Shown: in pieces, positions 29,401 through 39,243 of the stretch
How the letters are laid out: every line of letters starts with the position of its first letter
How positions within the stretch are numbered: position 1 is the stretch's first letter
Virus record (IMG/VR): IMGVR_UViG_3300009420_000023
Location: 1-43,644 of that record
Source of the DNA: a virus
Length of the DNA: 43,644 bases
Reading direction: 5' to 3' (one strand)
Program-made: the position numbers and the translations under genes
The notes under the pieces: generated by a model
The model's database searches: none
Told to the model about the DNA's origin: nothing
What the model saw: only the letters and a program-made list of their open reading frames with translations

Positions 29401-29868
29401 TTAAATATATTGAGTTTTATACCAGACGATGCCCATAAACCCAGCACCACACACAACCGTAAGGACTAAAACCCATAGAATAATTTGACAAATTGTGTCA
29501 ACCATCTTGTCGTGTTCTCGTTGTGCTTTTTTTAAAGCAGTCACTCGCGCAACTCTAGCTTCAGCTTGGAATCGAACCCAATCTTGCCAAAGACCGGGGC
29601 GTCCGGTGTAAATCATTGCTTCTTTTAACTCTGTTTCATGTTGATTTATTTTCTCTAGGGCCATAAACTCCTCCAGATCATTTCCATCCTTACCGCCAAC
29701 CCTTGACCAAAATGAATTCTTTTTCCGATTACCTTTTTGTGCTAGTGCATCTTTGGCATTGACGAACTCACCGACTGCTTTTCCACAATCGATGAGTTCT
29801 TTACCATTTGAGAGGGCGCGTTTAATGATAGAAAAAGCCGCGTTAGCCGCCGCTAGTTCTACTAACAT
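29401..29868 (-). CDS. Conserved phage protein with C-terminal membrane anchor
   Basis: 155 aa opening 'MLVELAAANAAFSIIKRALS-NGKEL-CGKAVGEFV'. A basic middle (KGNRKKNSFWSRVGG), 'DLEEFMALEKINQHE' and 'YTGRPGLWQDWVRFQAEARV' (about 92-111) follow, then one transmembrane helix (about 129-149). I recall this family as widespread in marine phages near lysis genes, without a known function. A spanin-like or holin-accessory role is an inference from position and topology. Confidence 0.7.
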   Translation of the reverse strand: MLVELAAANAAFSIIKRALSNGKELIDCGKAVGEFVNAKDALAQKGNRKKNSFWSRVGGKDGNDLEEFMALEKINQHETELKEAMIYTGRPGLWQDWVRFQAEARVARVTALKKAQREHDKMVDTICQIILWVLVLTVVCGAGFMGIVWYKTQYI

Positions 29869-29883
29869 TTTTGCTCCCTATGT

Positions 29884-30090
29884 TTAGACGATTTTACTTA
29901 CGATAACAAATGTCAGCGCGATAAACGCAAGAGTACTCCCCATGATCATAGCTTCGAGACGCCACAAACGTTTATCAAGTGCGGTCAATTTGTCTTCGAC
30001 GGATTGATATCGGATGGCACATTCTTTTTCATGTGCCTCCAATTCTAATTGCACTTTAAGTTGTGCAGTCTGTTCTTGAGATAGCTTCAT
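29884..30090 (-). CDS. XhlA-like holin-accessory membrane protein
   Basis: 68 aa from the ATG at 30090 (AAGGGGTG upstream); the upstream GTG is unlikely. An N-terminal coiled coil (AQLKVQLELEAHEKECAIRY...LTALDKRLWRLE) is followed by one transmembrane helix (about 48-67). This is the layout of XhlA-type proteins that work with holins. It is the first gene of the lysis cassette. Confidence 0.65.
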   Translation of the reverse strand: MKLSQEQTAQLKVQLELEAHEKECAIRYQSVEDKLTALDKRLWRLEAMIMGSTLAFIALTFVIVSKIV

Positions 30091-30099
30091 ATACACCCC

Positions 30100-32193
30100 T
30101 TAAAATGCGATTGGCATAAGTGTAGTTGAATACTCATCATCATCATCAGGTAACTGAGATTCACCAGCGTATCCACAACCATACATCGTGCCGTCGGTCA
30201 TTTTGACAAACAGACCGCCTTCAGAACCAGAGCCAACTACATAGAAACTTTCCGCTTTCTTACGATGCATTAATACGGGTGTAAACCAATACGTCGTGCT
30301 AGAGGTATTTCCTTGTGCTAGTTGTCCGTTACCACCATACCCGACAGAGTGCATTGAGCCATCCGCAAGTAACACAATGGTGAATCCATACGATCCCGCA
30401 CCACCATTTTGAAAATCTACAATTGGAGAACGTCCCGCCAAACCAAATGATTCTAATTCAGCAGTCACATCGTTTCCATTAGGATCAGCAAAACATTCAG
30501 TAAATCCGGTACGTTGTGTTGTATCAGCGCCTACACCTAATTGACCATAGCCATTGTAGCCGGTTGCCCACAATGTGCCATCAAGTTTAAGAGCAAACGT
30601 GTTGTTATAGTCAGGATTTCTCATCCAACCTTTTGACACATTAGAAAGAACAAGAGTCGGTGTATATTGGTTAGTTGTGCCACCATAGCCAAGATTACCA
30701 TAACCATTGTAACCCCATGTGTATAAGTTATTAGCATCATCAATAGCGTATGAAAGACCTGATGTACTACATCCCGTTCCTATGTCTCTTATTGTGATAC
30801 CATTATCGTAGAAATAACTAATCAACGTGGCGGTACTCAAGTTAGTAGTATTTCCTTGTCCTAGTTGACCCGTGTTGTTATAACCCCAAGAATAAACATT
30901 ACCATCACTTTTAAGAGCCAAGAGATGACTATGTTGGCAATCACTTTTAGCAATTTTAGTAATACTTGTTAGTCCACTTACTTGAACAAAGCGATATGAA
31001 TTTGTAGTATTCCCATTTCCAATTTGACCATAAGCATTATAACCCGCGGCGTGGACTGTACCGTCACTACACAACACATGATTTGACATGTAATTTCGAT
31101 TACCACCAGCTGCTGCGTATTGTGTGACTATCTTACCGTTAATGGAGTTAGCTGACTCTCCTGAACAATAGTATGGAACATGTGTGTCCGTGACATTACC
31201 ACGACCAACCTCTCCGTAGTCGTTCTGACCCCAAGCCCAGAAGCCACCATCTTCATCAATAGAGACTGATCCGTGATCATACATACCACAAATGTAAGTC
31301 ATCTTTTTTGAGCCAAATGGGAAAGCAACTGCCGTAGGATAACTTCTATCATAGATGTCTACACCACGTCCCGGACACCAGTTTTCACCACGTCCCCAAA
31401 ACCTGATACTTCCGTCGTCCATAAGGGCATTACCTTTACGGTACATTACATTAGACAATGGGTCTTGATGCCCAATCACCCGCATTCCGGCTCGACTATC
31501 ACTAGTTCCCCAATATGGAAACCCATTTGTATCAATCTTTAAAACATCTCCGGGCGCACCTGAACTTAATGAAGTCAATGATGTGCCATTATAATATATA
31601 AGATCACCGGGATTATTAGTTATATTGTCAACACCTTGAGCCATCAACGCCCAACCCGTGCCATAAGCTACGGTCGAGGATGTGTACTTTACGTTTGCGC
31701 GTCCACCCATTGCAGCGTGAGAAGCACAATAATAAAACAAAGTGTTAGGAGTAGTGGCGCTTGTTACAATTGTAACTGTTGCCCCGATATTACCAGCCGT
31801 TCCCGACGATGTAACACCGGTCACATACGCCACACCACTTCCATGTGTTCCATCAGCCGTAATAGAGAAAGCTAAAGGGTGTCCGGTCATAGTCGAATCA
31901 GCAACATTAAACACATAAGTTCCACCTTTTAACAGATGTAATGTGTCTTGTTGTGTTCCGTCTACAAATAATTTATTATCACCACCAACTACACCGACAG
32001 TTAGAACGTGGTTTGTTGTCGTCGCAACCAATGTCCCCGTTACAGTTGAAGGGTTGACGCCGGTAGTCGCATCAGTATCACACACATATGTGCTTGAGTT
32101 ATACGAGACTACATCTTGTTTATTATACGTTGTAGCGGGGGCGTAAACACCCTTCCAGCTAAACGCTACTTTACCTAGTGAAATTGTTGCCAT
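30100..32193 (-). CDS. RCC1-repeat tail protein with cupredoxin-like insert
   Basis: 697 aa. Residues 1-50 form a small Trp/Tyr domain (FSWKGVYAPATTYNKQDVVS) shared with the next protein. About residues 55-172 form a ß-rich domain with 'GHPLAFS' (His105) and 'LFYYCASHAAMGG' (Cys156, His159, Met162), the spacing of a type 1 copper site. From about residue 250 to the end there are seven or so RCC1 repeats ('WGYNNTGQLGQGNTTN'), predicted to form a ß-propeller. Located behind the tail fibre, it is a likely receptor-binding or tail-decorating protein. Confidence 0.75.
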   Translation of the reverse strand: MATISLGKVAFSWKGVYAPATTYNKQDVVSYNSSTYVCDTDATTGVNPSTVTGTLVATTTNHVLTVGVVGGDNKLFVDGTQQDTLHLLKGGTYVFNVADSTMTGHPLAFSITADGTHGSGVAYVTGVTSSGTAGNIGATVTIVTSATTPNTLFYYCASHAAMGGRANVKYTSSTVAYGTGWALMAQGVDNITNNPGDLIYYNGTSLTSLSSGAPGDVLKIDTNGFPYWGTSDSRAGMRVIGHQDPLSNVMYRKGNALMDDGSIRFWGRGENWCPGRGVDIYDRSYPTAVAFPFGSKKMTYICGMYDHGSVSIDEDGGFWAWGQNDYGEVGRGNVTDTHVPYYCSGESANSINGKIVTQYAAAGGNRNYMSNHVLCSDGTVHAAGYNAYGQIGNGNTTNSYRFVQVSGLTSITKIAKSDCQHSHLLALKSDGNVYSWGYNNTGQLGQGNTTNLSTATLISYFYDNGITIRDIGTGCSTSGLSYAIDDANNLYTWGYNGYGNLGYGGTTNQYTPTLVLSNVSKGWMRNPDYNNTFALKLDGTLWATGYNGYGQLGVGADTTQRTGFTECFADPNGNDVTAELESFGLAGRSPIVDFQNGGAGSYGFTIVLLADGSMHSVGYGGNGQLAQGNTSSTTYWFTPVLMHRKKAESFYVVGSGSEGGLFVKMTDGTMYGCGYAGESQLPDDDDEYSTTLMPIAF

Positions 32194-32204
32194 TATTTAT
32201 TTCC

Positions 32205-33914
32205 TTAAAATTTAACGGGTGAGGGGGTTGTGCCATACTCTTGCTCATCTTCACGACCAAGTTGACCATAATTATCGTAGCCGGTTGAATAGACGTTTCC
32301 ATCGTATCCTAAACCATACCAAGTGTTGTAGCTTGAGGCTTGTTGACAGTAGCCACCAACGACCCATTCTTTAATGGGTTTATTAAGTCTCATCAAGGTG
32401 TCATACTCACTACCTCTATAACCACTTAAAATAGTACCGTTGCCACCCACTCCCGTCAGGTTATAACCTCCAACCATGAATGATCCGTTAGTCTTTTCGA
32501 CCATCCAAAAACGACCATAATTAATACCTTGTGTTACAAAATATTTATTATTGTAACCAAATTCGGTTAAGCGTGTCCAGACGTTGGCTATTGAACCGAC
32601 CGCTGCGGCAGTCCCGCCCGTTCCCGTTCCCGTCATGTATCCCATGTACCACATTGAGCCATCATTTTTAATGCCCATCATGGTTGAATAGTTACCGTTC
32701 CAACAACGTATTTGCTTCCAATTGTTTCCATTTGCACGTCCATCGGCAATCATACCACCGGGATGATAAACCTTTGGGGTGACGCCGTATCCACCTTCAT
32801 TACCGCCCCAATGCATTATTTCGCCGTTTTCAAATAATATAACGGCGGTGCGATATTCACCCGTTCCAGACCCGTGAAAGTAAGAACCATGAAACACAAA
32901 ATCTTTTGCGGGGTATACGGCAGTTTGTGAAATTAAAGTATGTTTAGCGGATCGCCAATCAGCCACGGGGTATACGTAATTACCCGCGCTATTGTATTCA
33001 CCACAAATATACATTTTACCGGTCGCGTCTTTCAACACAGTTACCATGTAATCACCACCAGCTAAATAAGCTCTAACCATCGGCACTTCCGCTGATTTAA
33101 CCATCAATGTGGGAGTAGTGATGTTGTAGTCCCCACTATTATTTGTTTGAGTCCCAGCACAAGATTGTCTATTTTTACCCGTATAATACATTCGACCATC
33201 GTCGGTTCTAAAAACTGTAGAATAGGCGGCGGCTTCACCATTGTTCGTATAAACATCAGTTACTTTTGCATCAGCGGGAAGGTCACCTTGTCCATTAATT
33301 AGAACCGGAGTCCATTGATTTGTTGTTCCATTGCGACCAATTTGTCCAAAGTTGTTATAACCCCAACCCCAGACTTTACCTAAATGATCAATCGCATGGC
33401 AATGGTGTCCTCTTGGATATACATCCACAATACGCCCAGCACCAGCGGGGAAATGAATTTGAGTCGGTCTGTTAGTGTTCTGATCTGCCCGTGTTTTACC
33501 ACCAAGTGCGCCATAAATTGTACGCCCAACTCCCATAACTGTACCATCAGACATAATAAAATACATATTTTGATAACACCCCGTACCAGAGTTGTCTGCA
33601 TAGTCCATTTTAGGAAGCTTTGCGACACCTACACGACGAGGGTTGTCGGTTGGGAAAGCAAACTCAGGCGTCCCAAGACCGTTAATTTCAAGAGTTTGGT
33701 CTACAATACCAGACACTACTGTCGTGTCATCGGGCGTAAGTATCTCACCTTTTGCCGTACCGTTTTGTTGATCTTCTACATGTTTAACCCACGTAGTTCC
33801 GTTGTAAGCGTACATCCCCCCGTCCTTACGAGTAACGTCTCCGTCAACGTAGGTCGTGGTGGAAGAATACTCACCCTTCCAACGGTAGCCGATCTTTGTA
33901 TAGTCAATTTGCAT
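32205..33914 (-). CDS. RCC1-repeat tail protein
   Basis: 569 aa. The N-terminus 'TKIGYRWKGEYSSTTTYVDGD' matches the neighbour's N-terminal domain and probably attaches to the same tail part. The rest contains RCC1 repeats: 'GVGRTIYGALGG', 'WGWGYNNFGQIGRNGTTNQW' and, at the end, 'STGYDNYGQLGRE'. No cupredoxin-like insert is present. Together with the 697-aa protein it forms a tandem pair downstream of the T7-type fibre. It has a probable receptor-binding role, by analogy with marine phages. Confidence 0.75.
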   Translation of the reverse strand: MQIDYTKIGYRWKGEYSSTTTYVDGDVTRKDGGMYAYNGTTWVKHVEDQQNGTAKGEILTPDDTTVVSGIVDQTLEINGLGTPEFAFPTDNPRRVGVAKLPKMDYADNSGTGCYQNMYFIMSDGTVMGVGRTIYGALGGKTRADQNTNRPTQIHFPAGAGRIVDVYPRGHHCHAIDHLGKVWGWGYNNFGQIGRNGTTNQWTPVLINGQGDLPADAKVTDVYTNNGEAAAYSTVFRTDDGRMYYTGKNRQSCAGTQTNNSGDYNITTPTLMVKSAEVPMVRAYLAGGDYMVTVLKDATGKMYICGEYNSAGNYVYPVADWRSAKHTLISQTAVYPAKDFVFHGSYFHGSGTGEYRTAVILFENGEIMHWGGNEGGYGVTPKVYHPGGMIADGRANGNNWKQIRCWNGNYSTMMGIKNDGSMWYMGYMTGTGTGGTAAAVGSIANVWTRLTEFGYNNKYFVTQGINYGRFWMVEKTNGSFMVGGYNLTGVGGNGTILSGYRGSEYDTLMRLNKPIKEWVVGGYCQQASSYNTWYGLGYDGNVYSTGYDNYGQLGREDEQEYGTTPSPVKF

Positions 33915-33925
33915 AATCGTCTCCT

Positions 33926-34831
33926 TTAGATGGTGTATGCTAAGTTATTAGAAGTATCCACACCAAATGCGATATTCTCACCAAGTGTCCAAGTTTTATA
34001 ATCATTTACGTCAGCGTCAATCACACCATAATCTACTATGATTTCTTGACCACTTGTTGACATTTTAAGTCCAAAGAATTGAGGAACTGCTACAGAGTTA
34101 ACAAGATCATAGCCCGTCCCCGCACTATTAATTTTTAAGAAATAATTAGCAGTTAATGTTCCCGGAAGTCCAGCAACAGACAGAGCCGCTTCTGCCGCGA
34201 CTTGTGCCGCTTCCGCAGCAACTTTTGCAGCTTCAGCCGCAACTTTGTCCGCAGTAGCACCTGACGAATCACTCGCGTATCCTTCAGCTAGTGTAGCTTG
34301 AGCAGTTGCAATAACTGCTTGAGCGGTTGCAGTTGATACTTGTGTGGCAGTAGCAGAGAGAACGTATGATTTATTAGCAGCGTCGGTGTCGTCCACCGGG
34401 GTTGCCAAGTTAATAATACGAGATGTACCAGCGTCCCAATTGTTAGCAGAGTTACGAGCCATCGCAACTTCTTTAATGTCGTTCGCTTCTTGTGCTAGGT
34501 AAAATCCTTGCAAACTATCTTGGTCGAGAATCTCTTCAGAAAGAACTGATCCCGTCTGATAATCCACAAGTCGTGTTCCCGGAGAAGTCTCACGTTGGAA
34601 CACCATTGAATCACCAATAGCGGCGGGTGTGGTTAGAATGATTCGACTAGATAAAGAAGCGTCAAATTGATAGTCACCTACTACCGAAGCAGTAGATTGT
34701 GATAATAGTGTACCGTTTTTATAAACGAGAACGTGACCTTGAGCAATGTACGGGAAGGGGATATCGAAGTGCGTCGCATCAGTTCCCGCCAAGCTAGTCA
34801 CCGCAACCACTTCACGTGCAAAAGCTGTCAT
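33926..34831 (-). CDS. Tail fibre (T7 gp17 N-terminal type)
   Basis: 301 aa. The N-terminal 150 residues have the T7 gp17 attachment domain: 'DATHFDIPFPYIAQGHVLVYKNGTLL', 'IILTTPAAIGDSMVFQRETS', 'DQDSLQGFYLAQEANDI'. A coiled-coil Ala-rich shaft follows (about 165-220, AAEAAKVAAEAAQVAAEAA), then a short ß-rich end. It lacks the large receptor-binding C-terminus of gp17 (553 aa), so it is probably an adaptor that holds the RCC1 proteins encoded next. Confidence 0.88.
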   Translation of the reverse strand: MTAFAREVVAVTSLAGTDATHFDIPFPYIAQGHVLVYKNGTLLSQSTASVVGDYQFDASLSSRIILTTPAAIGDSMVFQRETSPGTRLVDYQTGSVLSEEILDQDSLQGFYLAQEANDIKEVAMARNSANNWDAGTSRIINLATPVDDTDAANKSYVLSATATQVSTATAQAVIATAQATLAEGYASDSSGATADKVAAEAAKVAAEAAQVAAEAALSVAGLPGTLTANYFLKINSAGTGYDLVNSVAVPQFFGLKMSTSGQEIIVDYGVIDADVNDYKTWTLGENIAFGVDTSNNLAYTI

Positions 34832-34879
34832 TATAATTTCCTTATAAGTAGAAGAGGGGGCGCGATGACCCCCTCATTG

Positions 34880-37800
34880 TTAGTTTTCATTACCCATCGC
34901 AACATTTGCAAGTTGGTAATACAATTTAAATGGCATCAACTTAATCAAGTTATCTTGCATAGCATCAGTATCTCCTCGAACAGAAGCATCTTTCATGTCC
35001 ATAAGGTCTTGAAGTAGACCCCCGGTTGGGCCACCTACTAACGAGAATCTGTTACGCTCACTTGAGTAACGCGATCCAACTCCACCACCCATTATGTTTA
35101 ATTCTTTGGTGATTTGAGCCATAGGTGTCGAGAGCCACATTAAGAATCCTGAACGATCCATAATGTCATAACCCCATTCTGCGGGAGTTCTGTCTTTAAT
35201 TTCACCTTTACGTTTAAGATCAGTTGCTGCCACAACGGTGTAGCCTAGTAACGCTTGTATATTGAGTGTCATGAAAGCGTGTAAATCTCCGTATGTTGCC
35301 ATACGTTGAAATGCCGGTAACATGTATTTTGTCATTGAGACAAACCCATATGTCTGAAACTGTAGTAGAGCCTTACCGAATCCACGAGACATAAAGAAAG
35401 GAGTATCTCCCTTACTTGGTGTCATAATAGCACGTGTAGCGGTGTGATCTAATGCAGTAAACACGGCATCATAAGCCCGTTGACCCTCAAGCCCCTCATT
35501 TAACCACCTCCCCATTCCAAGTTCATAAACACCTTGATCCAATTCTGGTGGGTGTTTGCTCATCATTTTCTGGATTGATCTTGCTTCATCTCTACCTATA
35601 CCCAAAGATGCAAGTTCTGCAATCTGTTGTTCCGCAGAGCCGCCTTTTTGGGCAGAAGCCGTGTCAAAAAGTTTACTATAGTTTTTCATCTTAGCGACAA
35701 GATTATGTTGCATCTCCATCATAGCTAAAGCTTTCATACGAGTGTTCCACCAGCGCATCCCAGATACCACGTTTGTAGTCTCTGTTAGACCTCCCAAGCT
35801 ACGATCTATAATACTTGTACTGTAGTGTTTCAATGTGCCTTGATCGCCAATGCCTACCTTTGATCCTAAATCTTCAACACCCATCATTTTCATGTTGGAA
35901 CTTGAAGACATTAATCTTTCACTATAGATAGCAATTCTAGAAATCTCTGGGCTTCTTAGACCAGCTAGTGCTTTGTTTGATTGCTTAAAGTTTTTCGCAG
36001 CAAACGTTCCCCAACCTGACACAAAAAGAACGTTGGATGCATCAGTTAGTGATGGTATGATAAACCCTGATCCGTAACGAACGTAGTTAAAAGAACGTGC
36101 AGTTTTACCCATCCAAGAAAGCCAACCTTCAGGGTCTATCGGTTTACCGTATTGTCCTAGAAGATTTAGAATACCATTTTCAATATCTGATTTAGCTTCA
36201 TCCGCTTTCTTCTGTATCTTATCTCGTTGTATTTTAGATTTACCAGATTTAAGAAGATCAAAATCGCCTTGGACTTCTGCCTTCAAATCTTCAACAATAT
36301 CTTTTTCAGACTTATGTCCAAACGTGTCTCTTAGAGCCATACGTGGTGATAAATCTTCAGCACTTCTTCGCATAGCTGACATCAGGTCATCATCTAGGAT
36401 ACCTAAACGATAAGCCTCAAGACGTTGTTCATTAGTAAGAACGATTTGACGTTTCTTAGTTCTACCAGAGGCAGCAATAAGTTCTCCGTCCCAGCCACCA
36501 AATGGATCACGCTTTCCGTCTGATAGTTTTCCTACTAATTCTTCAATGTAGGTGTAAAGTGGAGATCGATTTGCTTGTCTTTTGTAATCTTTCTTTGCTT
36601 TCTTAGCACCTCGTTTGCTTTGTCCAGCTTCTTTATTTTTAAGTTTAAGTTCATCCGATAAAATTTTTCTATTTTTTGTAACACTAGCTTTAGCCATTTT
36701 AGCTGCGGCTAGAGCCACACCAACTTTTTCCAATTGTGGATCAAGTCTAGCTAGTGTGCTATCAATTTTAGAAAGACGTTTATTATGGTTGTTCAAACGT
36801 TCACGAAGAGTCGCAAGACGTCGCGAAGATACCGGAAGTTTTGCCGCTTTCTCAACCGCTTCTCCCAATGCATCTTCACCTGATCTGGCAAGTTCGTTGT
36901 CAGCTTTAGTGACCATTGTTCGGGAATCAGCAATGTCAGCTTTAGACGCCAACACACCTTCACCCTCGACCATCTTCATCAAAGCTTCAGCTTCTTTAAC
37001 CTCTGTGATTCGTTTCTTTTTGATACCACTAGTTCTAGAAGATATCTCATGGTATTGATTCATCCGGGTAATAAGTTCTGCTTCAGCTTCTTTCAATTCA
37101 GTCTGAGTACGTTGTTTTTCTAACTGTACTTTTTCTTTTTCTAAAGTGATTGCATCACGTTGTCCTTGTCGATACTTAATAATCTTCTCGACTTCAGCAA
37201 CAGTTGCATTTTTAATGTCGGTGTTGTTTTTACGTAAGTCTCTTGCCGCTAAAACCGCGGCTCTACGTGCTTCATATAATTTTTCTTCAGCTAGAGAAAG
37301 TTTTAATTCCGCTTGTGCTTCTAAACTTCGATCAACATTACCAGACCAATCTTCCAGAACTTCTTGTTTTTTCTCAAAGCCCTTATCAATATCATATTTA
37401 ACTTCTTTGACATTTTTACCAGCTATTATTTGGTCACCTTTAATAGTAACTTCTTCTTTACCTAATTTATTAAACTGATCTTCAGTCATTAAATGATTTT
37501 CAAGAAGAAATTCATCACTTGGCTTCTTAGCAAAAACGCTATGAAAGAATGCAAGTGATTCTGTACGATTCCCTTTAATAGCTTTACTACTCCAAAGTTG
37601 CGCCATGACGTAATCTTGGTCGCCTCTAGTAGCCATACCAAGACCTTCAAGTAAATCTATTTGAGCGTCGTGATAAGCCCTAGTATCATCTGCAAGCTTT
37701 CGAGCGTTTCGCTCAATAACTAGCCAACCATCATCACCGAATCGTGTTTTAAATCCCGCAATCATTTCGTCAGTTAAATTATTAAAATTCATTTCACGGG

Positions 37801-39241
37801 CAATTGCGATAAATTCAGCATCGTCAAAATTAGTCCCACTACCGCGCTCGACCGGTTGCTTTTTACCAGATTGGTTTTTACCTTTTAATATGTCTTTTCC
37901 TAATTGACTAGCGCGAGTAGCAGTCTCAGATGCTCTCTGTCCAACGCTTGAGAATGTCTTACCTTTTAACTCAGCCAAATCTATACGAGTCTGAATAATA
38001 GTGTCTTTTGCTCTAAGGGCTACTTGCTCATGACTATCTAATAGACGTTTAGTTTTATCTTCAATAGATGCTTCAGCTTTACCAAATTGCATATGATTCA
38101 ATAAGATACCACCGGTATCATAAAGTTTAGCGGTAATCAAAGCCATCTTACCAGAAGCACTTGTAAGTCCTCTAATCAACGGACTTGTTCCACCAATATA
38201 TCTATTCTGTAAAACTTTAACACCACCTCGACCTAAAGCTTTAACGCCAGAACGTAATGCGCCTTGTGCCATAAGTGCAGACGGTTTGACGATTCTACCA
38301 GCTTCAGCAGCGCTTTTAGTTGCCATCGCACCTACAGAACGAGCAACCGGATTTTCAGCTACTACTTCAAATGTGGCTTTACCGCCTTTAAAGATTGGTT
38401 TTAATACTGCACTATTTGCAAGTCCGCTACCAAAATTAGCAACACCCATGTATACGGGGTTTTCAGGATTCATCCAATGATTAGGATTTGACACATGTAG
38501 TGAACTGAGTGGGTCACGGGCAGCTTTCCAGATACCTACACCACCTCCTAGCACACCACCAGCCGCAAGGTTTATCCCGGCTTCCATTGCAGTACGTAAG
38601 TCTTGTCGCATCTGTAGTGCGCCTTCTTGCACTCCTTGGGCAATCATCCCGTTCAACATGTACGTCCCGATTTTCTTTGCAGTTCCCGCCTTTTTAATTA
38701 CGTTTACGCCCGGTACAAGTGTTGAAACATCTATAAAAGAAGCTAGACCTCCAACCAACATCCCCATAAAACTACCACCATGTAGTTCATTACGGGCTTT
38801 TTGCATTTGACGAAGACGGTTTACGCGGTCATCAAATTGATTTGGGCCTTGAACATCGTCAAACATTCCATTACGAATCCAGACTTCTGCATCTCTTAGT
38901 TCATCTTTCGCCTTATCAAAATATTTGTAAGGGTTGAATCTATTTTCAGAATCATAGAATAGTTTTAACTCTGGTGTAACCACGTCGTCGGTATTATAGG
39001 GACGGGCATACTTATCTTTAATAAACATACCATATCGAAGAGAATCACCAATTATAGTTTCTTGCATGTACGTTTCGTATCCGGTAGCGAAGAATCCAAG
39101 TGGTTCGATAACTTGCTCTGTGGAGTAATACGGTATAGATAAATGCTTAACTGTGTCTGTGTAGTTAGACATGCGATTTTGGTCTTCTACATCAACATCA
39201 GCGTTTAATGGTGTTGCACCATAGGTATATTCTTCAGCCAT
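34880..39241 (-). CDS. Internal virion protein, T7 gp16-like (1453 aa)
   Basis: 1453 aa, larger than T7 gp16 (1318). gp16 is ejected from the core and forms the periplasmic/inner-membrane channel for DNA. Two hydrophobic, glycine-rich segments occur near residues 155-175 and 222-240. A very long Lys/Glu coiled coil extends over about 650-900. The helical C-terminal third ends '...LIKLMPFKLYYQLANVA', as podoviral gp16 proteins do. The lysozyme domain that T7 has at the N-terminus of gp16 is missing and is encoded by the next upstream gene. Confidence 0.88.
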   Translation of the reverse strand: MAEEYTYGATPLNADVDVEDQNRMSNYTDTVKHLSIPYYSTEQVIEPLGFFATGYETYMQETIIGDSLRYGMFIKDKYARPYNTDDVVTPELKLFYDSENRFNPYKYFDKAKDELRDAEVWIRNGMFDDVQGPNQFDDRVNRLRQMQKARNELHGGSFMGMLVGGLASFIDVSTLVPGVNVIKKAGTAKKIGTYMLNGMIAQGVQEGALQMRQDLRTAMEAGINLAAGGVLGGGVGIWKAARDPLSSLHVSNPNHWMNPENPVYMGVANFGSGLANSAVLKPIFKGGKATFEVVAENPVARSVGAMATKSAAEAGRIVKPSALMAQGALRSGVKALGRGGVKVLQNRYIGGTSPLIRGLTSASGKMALITAKLYDTGGILLNHMQFGKAEASIEDKTKRLLDSHEQVALRAKDTIIQTRIDLAELKGKTFSSVGQRASETATRASQLGKDILKGKNQSGKKQPVERGSGTNFDDAEFIAIAREMNFNNLTDEMIAGFKTRFGDDGWLVIERNARKLADDTRAYHDAQIDLLEGLGMATRGDQDYVMAQLWSSKAIKGNRTESLAFFHSVFAKKPSDEFLLENHLMTEDQFNKLGKEEVTIKGDQIIAGKNVKEVKYDIDKGFEKKQEVLEDWSGNVDRSLEAQAELKLSLAEEKLYEARRAAVLAARDLRKNNTDIKNATVAEVEKIIKYRQGQRDAITLEKEKVQLEKQRTQTELKEAEAELITRMNQYHEISSRTSGIKKKRITEVKEAEALMKMVEGEGVLASKADIADSRTMVTKADNELARSGEDALGEAVEKAAKLPVSSRRLATLRERLNNHNKRLSKIDSTLARLDPQLEKVGVALAAAKMAKASVTKNRKILSDELKLKNKEAGQSKRGAKKAKKDYKRQANRSPLYTYIEELVGKLSDGKRDPFGGWDGELIAASGRTKKRQIVLTNEQRLEAYRLGILDDDLMSAMRRSAEDLSPRMALRDTFGHKSEKDIVEDLKAEVQGDFDLLKSGKSKIQRDKIQKKADEAKSDIENGILNLLGQYGKPIDPEGWLSWMGKTARSFNYVRYGSGFIIPSLTDASNVLFVSGWGTFAAKNFKQSNKALAGLRSPEISRIAIYSERLMSSSSNMKMMGVEDLGSKVGIGDQGTLKHYSTSIIDRSLGGLTETTNVVSGMRWWNTRMKALAMMEMQHNLVAKMKNYSKLFDTASAQKGGSAEQQIAELASLGIGRDEARSIQKMMSKHPPELDQGVYELGMGRWLNEGLEGQRAYDAVFTALDHTATRAIMTPSKGDTPFFMSRGFGKALLQFQTYGFVSMTKYMLPAFQRMATYGDLHAFMTLNIQALLGYTVVAATDLKRKGEIKDRTPAEWGYDIMDRSGFLMWLSTPMAQITKELNIMGGGVGSRYSSERNRFSLVGGPTGGLLQDLMDMKDASVRGDTDAMQDNLIKLMPFKLYYQLANVAMGNEN

Positions 39242-39243
39242 TC

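Noticed and set aside
30104-30122. A further CTTATGCC match on the minus strand
   Set aside because: It lies in the coding end of the RCC1 protein, lacks the GAGG block and is explained by the codons for L-M-P.
33384-33929. 181-aa plus-strand open frame opposite the RCC1 protein
   Set aside because: It is antisense to a clear RCC1-repeat protein, has no ribosome binding site pattern like the real genes and resembles no family.
36615-37058. 147-aa plus-strand frame with hydrophobic composition
   Set aside because: It is the reverse of the Lys/Glu coiled coil of the gp16-like protein, which naturally gives Leu/Phe/Ser-rich antisense translation.
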